This document shows positions 18,842 through 26,909 of a stretch of 26,909 nt of DNA, in pieces (within the stretch, counting starts at the first letter, position 1; every line of letters starts with the position of its first letter). Both the position numbers and the translations under genes were made by a program. The stretch is from Lineolata rhizophorae. Taxonomy: Eukaryota; Ascomycota; Dothideomycetes; Lineolatales; Lineolataceae. Under the pieces are notes generated by a model. The model worked only from the letters and a program-made list of their open reading frames with translations. It ran no database searches and had not been told where the DNA came from. The stretch spans positions 137,955 through 164,863 of the forward strand of contig MU001701.1 of NCBI GenBank assembly GCA_010093515.1. Direction: 5' to 3'.

Positions 18842-21800
18842 CTCGCAAGGCTCGACGGCCTCAACGACCTCGACCGAGACCACGGCGACCACCACAGCTG
18901 CGGGCAAGGGCATCAACGGTGCCAACGCCCCTAATCCCTCCGCGGGCAACGGTAAGCTCCGACTCTGCTCCGCCTGACATGTCACTGACGCTCTGTCGAA
19001 ACCATAGCCGCGTCCGCGTCCCCCACCTCCAAGGACGAAACGCCGCAGGGCGCTTCCGGCAACTTCCCGCCTCCCAAGACGGACAAGCCGAGGCCGCACG
19101 TGTGTGGAACTTGCGGCCGGTCGTTCGCGCGGTTGGAGCATCTCAAGCGCCACGAGCGATCCCACACAAAGGAGAAGCCCTTTGAATGCCCGCAGTGCGC
19201 GAGGTGCTTCGCGAGACGAGACTTGCTGCTGCGACACCAGCAGAAACTTCACCTTGCCGGCGCTACCTCATCACGGCCTCGAAATGGCGGACGGCGAGAA
19301 AGCACGAGCGGCATGCCGCCGAATGGTGTGGGGCGGGTACGGAAGAACTCAATAGCTAGCAGCACCGCCAGTACGTCCGCCGGCACTGGCATGAGGCCTC
19401 GGGCGAACACCATAAGCCACATCGACGCGGGCGCTCTGGGTGGTCTTTTCGGGGCTGGCGCGGGAATGGGCAGGGCGAACGGTATGGGCGGCCACGGCCA
19501 TCACCCGACTTTCGGCGGTCTTCACGGCCCTGGCGCGTTTGACTATCGAGGGATGTCTAATTCTCTGGGCAACCACGGGAATCCTCAGGCGCTACCGAAG
19601 TTGGACACGCATCTTGGCATGGGACTGGGCGGAGGGCTGCACACGGCACCCGTACCGAATGGCTTCGGTGATCCGTACGACCTGGACAAGTTCCTCGGCG
19701 GAGGATCGACGATAAACCCGGCTCAGCTTCACTTCGGTGGATCGCTGGGAACGCCGACGTCACCCTTCCAGGCCTTCCCGCCCTTTACCGGAATCCCAAC
19801 CATGGACGAAGAGGACCAGTTCGATCTCTCCGCCGGTATCGACCAGCAGATGATGCTCAACGGAGTCAACGAAAATGCCATTGACGGTTCCTCGCCGTCG
19901 GCAATCAGCTCGGCTAGCCAAAGTGGCTTTAGTGAAATCATGATCGACGGGTCAAACCAGCCTGGCCAGGTATCCGGCGCCATGTGGCAAAATCCCATGG
20001 TGACTTCCTCGAGCATGCCGCCTCCATCCACTTTCGGTTTGGATCCGGCCATGTTCCCGGATATGCTCACCTCCCTGAACACAGTGTCCCCGAAAGATCT
20101 GCACGAGCAGAGCGCGAACAACGATCTCTACCTGTCCTCACCTCCGCCCCTCTCCATTGGCTCAACCGCGATACCTGGAATGCCGACCCAGTACTTCAAT
20201 CCTCCCATGAATTTCCATTCGGATGGCACTAGCGTAGGGTCGTCCTCAATAGCGGGCAGCGCTCGCCAGAGCTCAGTCACGTCCGTTTCCACTGCATCCA
20301 TTACTGAAACCACCCGCCAGGCACTCCTCGCAACACTCTCCCAGCCTTCCGCGTTTGGCCACCGCAAGTACTCACCGCAGGCCGCCGGCTCGCCGCTCTC
20401 CCCTGGATTCGGCGCATCGTCTGGCGCCGGGCAAAATACATCTTTGCCGAGCACAGCGGACCTGCAACGTTATGTCAGCTCCTATATCCAGTACTTCCAC
20501 CCGCACCTCCCGTTCCTGCACCTGCCGACCCTGTCGTTCGATTCTCCAGTGTACACGAACCACATGCGTACTGCCTCGCACGCTCCCCATGCCTTCGGCG
20601 CCCATGACGGCGTTGTGGGAGGCGGGGGGTGCTTGATCCTTGCTATGGCAGCCATAGGTGCGTTGTACGAGTACGAGTACCAGGCGGGCAAGGACCTCTT
20701 CGAGGCGACGAAGAAGGTGCTCCAACTATACCTGGAAGAACGCCGCAAAGCGGGCCTCTCGGCCGTAAACGGGGCAAACGTGACCGATCTTTCGGTGCAA
20801 AAAACGCCGTTATGGCTGGTGCAGGCCATGTTGTTGAACCTAGTTTATGGGTACAACTGTGGTGACAAGGTGGCGGCGGAGAACGCTAGCACGCATTGCG
20901 CGGCGTTGGTCGGCCTGGCCAAGGACGTCGCTACCGGTCCCGGGATGCACGACCGTACCAACGGTGTCGGTGTCGGTGTCGGTGTCGGTGACGGTGACGT
21001 GGAGATGACCGACGGCATGCCTGATGCCCTCGGCGAGCACAAGGATTGGCTTTCCTGGAAGGATGAGGAAGAGCGGAAGCGCACAATGTTCGCCGTTTTC
21101 ATCATATCCAGCCTTACGGTCAGCGCGTACAACCACTCGCCTCGCATCCTCAACTCGGAGCTATTCTGCGACCTACCGTGCGAAGAAAACTTGTGGAGCG
21201 CGGAAACGGCACAAGCGTGGTCCGGTATAGGTGGTCGAGCGGCGGCTAACCAAACCAGAGTTTCCTTTGCCGATGCTCTCGGTTGGCTTCTCGCAGCCAA
21301 CCAACGCCAACAGACTGAACAGCACGATACCTCCTTTCACCAGTCATCGTTCGGCAGTGTTGGCGGTGGCGAGCCCATGGACGACGGTAACATGGCTCCT
21401 CCTGCCGAGAGTGAGCTCAGGACGAGCACGTTTGGATGCTACATCTTGATCAACGCTCTTCATGTGTACATATGGGAGACGAGGCAGCGGCATTCGGGCC
21501 GGGCCTGGAAGACCGAGGAAACGGACGCGCTCCACGCACAAATCGAGCCCGCCCTGCGGGCCTGGCAAGCTGCTTGGAAGGCCAATCCGCACCACACGCT
21601 CGAGCGGCCGAACCCGTTCGGACCACTGGCCGCGGATAGCATCCCACTGCTCGACCTAGCGTACGTGCGGTTATTCGTCAACCTGGGCCGTGCTAAGGAC
21701 GCGCTCTGGGCCCGCGACTACGACCGCATGGCCGACGAGCTGGCGCGCGGTTCCGAGGTGGTGCAGCACGCGAGCGGATCGCCGGACTCGCAGCAGGCGG

Positions 21801-22757
21801 CCGTAGCCGCGGCGGCTTCGTCTGGCATCCCCGCTGATCAGCAATCCTACGGCGCTGATCTCGCCAGGACGGCTTCCAGCGCGTCGGGCACCTCGCCGCC
21901 CGGCGGCATTGCCGGACCCGGCGTAGCGGACGCGTCTGCGTCATCACCGGTCCAGCACCAGCAAGCGCCGCAGCCTGTGCACCAGGACCCGTCGATGGCC
22001 GCGGCAAACGCCGCCGCGGCCACAGCGGCAGCGGCGGGCGGCATGCCCCCGCCTCCGCCCACGACGGGCCACACGTCGAAGCGCGAGCGGCTACTGCGGC
22101 GCGCGGCCTTCTACGCGGCCGACAGCCTGCTCATGTCGGACAGTCTGGGCACGACGTTTGCGGACCCGGGCGCGCGCGAGCTGCCGATGCAGGCCTGCCT
22201 ATGCACCATCGACTGCTCGCAGGTGCTGGCCGAGTGGGTGGCGACGGTCCAGGAGCGCGTGGGCCGCTACCTCGGCGGCGTGCTCGGCCGCGACGACATC
22301 GACCTCAACATGCCGCCCGCCATCGTCATGCTCGCCGACGAGGACCGCGCGCTGCTGGAGAAGATCGCGGAGATCCTCGAGCACGCCCAGGTCAAGCTGG
22401 CGGTGTTCGGGAACGGGCCCGGCGAGCAGCACGCCGCCGGGGCCGGCGGGGCCGGCGCCGGCGTCGGCGTCGGTGCGGGTGCGGGCGCCGGTGCGGGCAC
22501 TAGCGGCGTGGGGGCCCAGATGGCGGGGTGCGGCTTTGGTAGCAAGCTATTGATGCTGACGGCGTACCAGCTGGAGAAGGCGGCGGTCTGGCCTGGTGAG
22601 TTGTGCCGCGCACTATGCGGTCTTTGCATGTATACATTGGGTTGTTTTGCTGACTTTCAGGATGGCAGTCTCACACGTCAAGGCGCGCGCGCTAGAGGCG
22701 CACGCGGCGCATATGAACCGCAGGGCCGAGGCCTCGGTTTCGGTCCCGTCGTTTTAG
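18825..22757 (+). CDS. Adr1-type C2H2 zinc-finger transcription factor with fungal-specific TF domain
   Basis: Exons 18825-18951, 19008-22595 and 22669-22757 give about 1,267 residues. The ATG lies in GCGCCATGG. After a Ser/Thr-rich start come two C2H2 fingers: C75-x2-C78-x12-H91-x3-H95 and C103-x2-C106-x12-H119-x4-H124, joined by TKEKPFE. Their sequence, ending [15 protein letters not shown], is the Adr1/Zms1 pattern. A Gly/Ser/Pro-rich linker (~125-520) follows. The fungal-specific TF domain (PF04082 type) starts near [20 protein letters not shown] (~526) and includes [18 protein letters not shown] and [20 protein letters not shown], ending about 760. The C-terminal part is Ala/Gly-rich with a helical stretch [18 protein letters not shown] (~1150). 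The family acts in the nucleus; yeast Adr1 controls non-fermentable carbon use. The target here is unknown and AmdX-like factors are an alternative, so no symbol is given. The last exon is the least certain part. Confidence 0.93.
18952..19007 (+). other. Zinc-finger gene intron 1
   Basis: This 56-nt intron reads GTAAGC...CATAG and contains CTGAC at about 18985-18989 as branch point. It splits a codon after one base (G|CC, Ala43). Unspliced, the first frame meets TGA within the intron. Splicing leads directly into the reading frame of both zinc fingers. Confidence 0.92.
20963..20998 (+). repeat. Coding hexamer repeat, (GGTGTC)4(GGTGAC)2
   Basis: Six tandem hexamers encode [12 protein letters not shown]-like sequence inside the fungal-specific TF domain of the zinc-finger protein, just before VEMTDGMP. 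It lies in a loop-like insertion between conserved helices. In-frame hexamer units allow length change without a frameshift. Confidence 0.9.
22433..22500 (+). repeat. Coding Gly/Ala/Val repeat near the C-terminus
   Basis: GC-rich degenerate hexamers (GGCGCC, GGCGTC, GGTGCG) encode alternating Gly-Ala and Gly-Val before TSGVG. This is a low-complexity linker between the acidic helical stretch and the C-terminal [14 protein letters not shown] segment. Confidence 0.85.
22596..22668 (+). other. Zinc-finger gene intron 2 with two acceptor choices
   Basis: The donor is GTGAGT. CTGAC at about 22650-22654 is the likely branch point. AG at 22659-22660 lies only a few bases beyond it; GGCAG ending at 22668 is at a more normal distance. 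Using 22668 gives [20 protein letters not shown] and a stop at 22755-22757, a protein-like helical tail. Using 22660 gives a short basic tail ending at 22695 (1,249 residues). Retention reads through to 22765 (1,294 residues). Confidence 0.65.
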
Positions 22758-25193
22758 ACTGGTAGATTCTGGACGGGCGGGCTGGAGGTGGAAGACGAAA
22801 GCCGCCCCATGACATTGCTTGTTCTGCCCGCACGAGAAGATGCTGCTGGAAAGGAAAGAAAGGCGGAGAGGTTCGGACGACCTGTTCAGACGTATACGAC
22901 TTCATAAAACGCCCATGCGCACGCACGCCCTTCCGACATGACGACCGCTCTCGGCCACCTTGACGACGTGAGGATGTAATGCCCCGCCCTCCTTCTCTGT
23001 GCCGACCGTTTTCTCGGGGCAAATATATCGATTTTCTGCACAGTTAATATCTTTTTTTTTCTTTCCGACTCTTAACTTTCACTGTAAATTCTGGGCCCTG
23101 GCCCCCTTCTTGCGCCTTCTCGTCACAGCCTCCCCCTCATTGACCGAACAACAGTACACACATTTGAAAACGTCATTGTTTGCGTTATTTCCCCAACTTT
23201 TGATAGCGGATGATTGTTGCTTGCCAGGAGTGGACCCGCTGGTTGAAAAAAGGTACATATTTGATGAGATTGTTTTTGACACGCTCGACTCGATGACTGT
23301 TATGACGGACGGCGGTGTGAGAAATGGGCTTTTCCATTGGGATGGGAAGGCCCTGTTTTTTTTTTCTCCCACTATTTTTTGTCTTGTTTTGGAGTCGGAT
23401 ATGCGAGTCTTGGGTTTTTGGGGGGGCGAATGCTCGATTTCTTTGCAAACTTATGTTCACACCAGCTTTGGTGGAATTGTCTGGTTGCTTCTGTTCGGTA
23501 GTTGTGCTGCGGCGGAAAGACTGTTGGAGAGGATGCTGGTGGGTGTGGTTCGTGAGTCCTGGGCTTGTCTGTCCGTTTCCTCCCATTTTTTTTTTTTTTT
23601 TGTGGGTGTAATGTTGGGTGTTGTGCAATGTGCACTTTCTATTTCTTGGTATTTTCCTTCCCTTGTTCTCGGCCTTTATTCATTAAGGCCGGCGAGTGGA
23701 GTGGACGGTGTTGGCGAATTCGGGATCGCGGTGGTGCGGTAAAAGCGGTAGATGTCTGAGGGTGAGTGGACGCAGCAGGCGTGTGAAGGTCAATGAAAAA
23801 ATGCCTGGGAAAAACCAGCACAACAAAAAAATTATTTTGTCTAAAATACTTCTCAAGAGCGCCCTGCGGGAAGCAAGAATGGAAAAAGCGCAGAACTGGG
23901 CTAGTGAAGTCGGGGATTTCTAAATGGGGGGGATGGTACAGTGCAACTTGCAACAAAAAGTGTTTCTGGCTGGAGTGAAGCGAAGGTAGTCTGGGTTTTC
24001 CGACTTTTATCTCTTCTCCCAGTGCTCGTTCCTCAGGAGTTCAATGCAAATGGAAATTCGAAACCGAGCAAGCTTCTCTGCCCTCATCGCCCACCTTTCC
24101 TGTTCGCCACTTCTCCGTGGCACCTTTTTATCTGCTTGATTCTTCTTGTCCTTGTGTCGCTTCTTAGGCCGGGCGGGAGGCGTCAGCGGGAACTCGGTTC
24201 TTGTGCGACTTTCTGTTTCTGTCTACGTGCTGCTTCGTTGCTGCTTTTCGACCCCTTCTCGGAAGACGCCGCCGGCTGATGCGGACGCGAGCGAGTGCGA
24301 AAGTGAAGCTGGAGTGCCTTATTTGGTATATGAGTGACGCTGTCATGTTTTTCTCCTTGGTTGTTTGGGGGTTTGCTTGGTTGGTTTGCGGTGGGTGGAG
24401 TACATAGGGTCTTGGGTGGTTCGGTGGCTGGTAGGCGGCTTGGCTTGGCTTGGTGTTATAGTCTTGCTTGCTTTAGGTGTGTAGGTAGGGTGTTGTTGAG
24501 TCAATTGATTGAGGTTGAGTTGGCTTGATTTCAGAGCTTACCTTTGCGCGCTGTGATAAGTGACGTGTAGTAAGCGGACGCCTTGTGTGACGCAGAGGAG
24601 AACAGTTAGGAAGAACTTAATTGCAAGGCCAGAAGTTCCTGCAAGCATAGTTACCTTCCTTTAGTCTTGATATTTTATTTGAGCCTCTGACACTATCCTA
24701 GGCCTTCAGACCTAGTGGATTTTGGTTTAGGCTTGGGACTCCTTTCTAATATGTGAACCAGTTCCAGCTACATTTGACTTAAGATACAGAACTCTCACTA
24801 GGAGATCCTATTCGAACTAGAGAGATGCCACTAAGACGTGAGCTACTTTTAGTGTTTAGACAATAGTTGAAGTTGATATAATGGCCGTGCGCTCATTTCC
24901 GCTTTGGCTATCTTCTGCTGGCCTCGTGAGTTGAGAACTTGGTCTCGTATCACAATATGTTTAGCATGCCCACAACAGCCCAAGCCTCAATTGACATCGT
25001 TTCCGAAGCAACATGAATCCCAGTTTGAAATTTCGAGACCGGCACCCTAGCCAATGGTATACTTCTACTAAAAGCCCGGCATCGGTCGCACGTGACCCAA
25101 TGCAATTTTTAGGATTCGAAATCCCATGAAAACCTGTAGTGAAACCAGAGAAAAAAAAAGATAACAGCTCTTGCCAGACCATAGCTTGCCACC
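22758..25193. other. Convergent intergenic region
   Basis: This 2.4-kb stretch lies between the 3' ends of the zinc-finger and spermidine synthase genes and probably holds both 3' UTRs. It has T runs at 23052-23060, 23356-23365 and 23586-23601 (T16), and GT- and TTGG-rich stretches at about 24340-24540. A 247-codon frame at 22999-23742 begins with GTG, spans the T-runs as Phe runs and has no motif, so I do not call it. From about 24540 the DNA is AT-richer. Confidence 0.6.
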
Positions 25194-26386
25194 TCATCGG
25201 AGGGCCTTGCGGGCGAAAATGGGCAAGACAAATGCGGCCTCGTGGATCTCCTTGCTGTAGTACTTGCACAGGCGCTCCTCGTCCTCGGTCGACCAGGCGC
25301 GCAGCGGCTTTTTGACGTCGCGATCGGGGTCCTTGCAGCAGACCATGAAGCCGATCTGGCCGGATGGGTACGTCGGAATGGTAGTGTAGGCGTATTCGGC
25401 TACGGGAAAGACCTCCTTGCAGGCCTTCTTGAGCTGCGAGATCAGCTCGATGTGGAGCCACTGGTTCTCGGCTGCGCGCGACGAGGGACAGATCGTGGAA
25501 GGAGTCAGCGAATAAGGCACTATTCTTTCACCAATAAAATTGACCGGTCTTCTCCGCCACTTGCTAGCCCCATGACAGGTGCTTCTGGAGCCCGCGCAGC
25601 ATTGATTGACCGCCTTTTAAGTGATATTGGTGTGGTGGGGGCTTACAACCTTGCGTGGTGATGACACCACCGTCGCGCAGCGCGTCACGCAGGAGCTCGA
25701 AGTAGGGCTTCTGGAAGAGGTTCTCGGCGGGGCCCTCCGGGTCGCTCGAGTCCGTGATGATGACGTCGAACTCGTGCTTGCGGTCCTCGAGGAACTTGAA
25801 GCCGTCGCCCACGTGCACCTTGACGGCGGGGTGCTCGAAGCCCGCCGCCATGCCCGGCAGATACTGCTTGCTCAGCCGGATCACCGCCTCGTCGATGTCG
25901 CACAGCACCGCCTCCTCGACGCAGTCGTGCTTGACCACCTCGCGCAGAACGCCACCGTCGCCGCCGCCGATGACGAGGACTTTCTTCGGGTTCGGGTGCG
26001 CGTTCATGGCTAGGTGCGTGATCATTTCCTGGTACCTGCGATGAACCATTGGGCATCCTCAGCACACGTACGTCCTTTGTTCTCGCAACTTATTTTAGGA
26101 AAGGTAGCCGTACGAGAACTCATCGCGTTCTGTGCATTGGATGACATTGTCAAGGACGAGAACAGTGCCGTAGTTGGTCGACTCGAAGATCAGGACGTCC
26201 TGGTACTGGCTCTTCTCGTGGTGCAGCACCTTCTTGACCTTAAGCGTCATGGCCTGGCCGGGCCACATGTCTGAGATTTCGCGGAACCAGCCATCTACAG
26301 TCGCAGTGCATGTCAATGGCAGTCTTAGTGCAAACAATTCTCTACCGGACGATACCTTGAATGGTGGGGTGAGTGATTTCGCCCAT
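25194..26386 (-). CDS. SPE3: Spermidine synthase (putrescine aminopropyltransferase)
   Basis: Minus-strand exons 26386-26356, 26294-26114, 26035-25650 and 25471-25194 encode about 291 residues (yeast Spe3: 293). The enzyme transfers the aminopropyl group of decarboxylated S-adenosylmethionine to putrescine, giving spermidine and methylthioadenosine, in the cytosol. The start [19 protein letters not shown] matches the family. The nucleotide-binding loop GGGDGG is at 94-99, CDIDEA at 116-121 and HVGDGF at 145-150. [10 protein letters not shown] at 166-175 holds the catalytic Asp166 and putrescine-binding Asp169 (human Asp173 and Asp176). [20 protein letters not shown] and [11 protein letters not shown] near the end are also family-typical. 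All catalytic residues are present. A pyrimidine-rich leader precedes the ATG. The gene converges on the zinc-finger gene and has no functional link to its neighbours. Confidence 0.98.
25472..25649 (-). other. Spermidine synthase intron 3, with tandem donors
   Basis: At 178 nt this is the longest intron in the window. Two donors 3 nt apart both keep the frame: GTTGTA at 25649 gives TTQ-A-ENQW, the sequence expected for the family, and GTAAGC at 25646 gives TTQ-GS-ENQW. The second is closer to the splice consensus. The acceptor CGCGCAG ends at 25472, with GCTGAC about 35 bases before it as branch point. Confidence 0.75.
26036..26113 (-). other. Spermidine synthase intron 2
   Basis: This 78-nt intron opens with the rather weak donor GTACGG and ends ATCGCAG. 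It splits Ser71 after two bases (TC|G) and restores ERDEFSYQEMI, a conserved family segment. Unspliced, the frame stops soon after the donor. Confidence 0.88.
26295..26355 (-). other. Spermidine synthase intron 1
   Basis: This 61-nt intron (GTATCG...CTGTAG on the minus strand) splits a codon after one base (G|AT, Asp11). Removing it joins GEITHPTIQ to DGWFREISD, as in other fungal enzymes. Confidence 0.93.
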
Positions 26387-26909
26387 AACGAAGGTGGGGC
26401 GGAGAAGGGTCGCAATAGTAGCGGGAAAAGACGGACGGTCAGATTGTAAATTGTCGAAGGCCACCCGCTACAGTATAAGTAAGTTCAGTGTGCGGGCTTT
26501 TGAGCGAAGTTTGCGGGATTTTGTATGTAGAGTCGGCGGTGCTGCCCGACAGAAAATTTCCAACTGCGTCGCTACCCCACGTTCAAACCAAGCTTGTCTC
26601 CCGCTCCCGCAAATCCCTGCACTTTCGCTTAGCTGCCCAGATTTGGCAGTTCCATCCAAATCAAGCCAGTCACTAGGACACTGGTATAGGCTTTGAGGTT
26701 AGCAGCCAAGAAGCTCAGCCATGGGTCTAAGAAAATTACTTTTGTATATTCTTTCATTTTAGCTTAGGAGGGATTGGAGACTTTGGAATGTGATTCCTTC
26801 ATAAATTCTTATAGAGTAACGTGTTTCATCACCGAGTCGTCAATATCACCGAGTCGTCAATATCACCGAGTCGTCAATATCACCGAGTCGACAGCGCCCA
26901 CCGATCCCG
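26387..26909. other. Upstream region of the spermidine synthase gene
   Basis: No coding sequence is recognisable. Just before the ATG the minus strand is pyrimidine-rich (about 26387-26440), typical of a fungal leader. There is no clear TATAAA; TTATACTG on the minus strand at about 26471-26478 is only similar. The far end holds a 17-bp tandem repeat. Confidence 0.5.
26828..26890. repeat. 17-bp tandem repeat, 3.7 copies
   Basis: The unit ATCACCGAGTCGTCAAT starts at 26828, 26845 and 26862 without mismatch. A fourth, partial copy starts at 26879 and departs after ATCACCGAGTCG. The unit contains TGACGACTC on the opposite strand, which resembles but does not equal the Gcn4-type TGACTC. The array lies about 440 bp upstream of the spermidine synthase ATG. 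Confidence 0.93.

Noticed and set aside
18290-19252. 320-codon minus-strand frame antisense to the zinc-finger exons
   Set aside because: It is a shadow of the real gene's GC-rich codons and leader, with no homology signal.
22999-23742. 247-codon plus-strand frame in the convergent region
   Set aside because: It starts with GTG, is Phe-rich only because it reads T-runs, and shows no domain.
1-26909. Transposon, retroelement or virus-derived sequence
   Set aside because: I saw no recognisable polymerase, transposase or integrase motif, no terminal repeats and no target-site duplications on either strand.

Overview
The window is nuclear DNA of a filamentous ascomycete (Pezizomycotina, most likely Sordariomycetes). 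Three genes have short GT-AG introns (50-78 nt, plus one of 178 nt), with CTAAC/CTGAC-like branch points near several of the acceptors. The encoded proteins read like their filamentous-ascomycete orthologues. The intergenic DNA holds short words such as TACCTAGGTA and TACGGAGTACTCCGTA, which I recall as common in genomes of this group. I recognise no prokaryotic-style operon, tRNA, rRNA, CRISPR array, transposon or virus-derived element.

Layout: (1) 1-741 is gene-free upstream DNA with a cluster of ACGCGT (MCB-like) sites and a 17-bp tandem duplication. (2) 742-6616, plus strand, is a three-exon NUP188 gene for an inner-ring nucleoporin of about 1,922 residues. (3) 6617-18824 is a gene-poor stretch of about 12.2 kb. 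It opens AT-rich (to about 7480), then is mixed, and becomes GC-rich from about 12.6 kb. It carries microsatellites, palindromes, a G-quadruplex-type tract, an alternating purine-pyrimidine tract and one intron-like segment, but no convincing protein gene. Its last 1-2 kb looks like promoter and long leader DNA of the next gene and contains at least two upstream ORFs. (4) 18825-22757, plus strand, is a three-exon gene for an Adr1-type transcription factor of about 1,267 residues with two N-terminal C2H2 fingers and a central fungal-specific transcription factor domain. (5) 22758-25193 is convergent intergenic DNA with poly-T tracts. (6) 25194-26386, minus strand, is a four-exon spermidine synthase gene of about 291 residues (SPE3 orthologue). 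(7) 26387-26909 is its upstream region, with a 17-bp tandem repeat at the window edge.

The three genes belong to unrelated processes: nuclear pore scaffold, transcriptional control and polyamine synthesis. Nothing suggests a functional cluster. The most interesting points concern gene expression: overlapping uORFs and alternative C-termini of the zinc-finger regulator, a 3-nt tandem splice donor in the spermidine synthase gene, and the long gene-poor upstream region. I found no clear undescribed system. Homology calls rest on my recollection of family sequences, not on a search.
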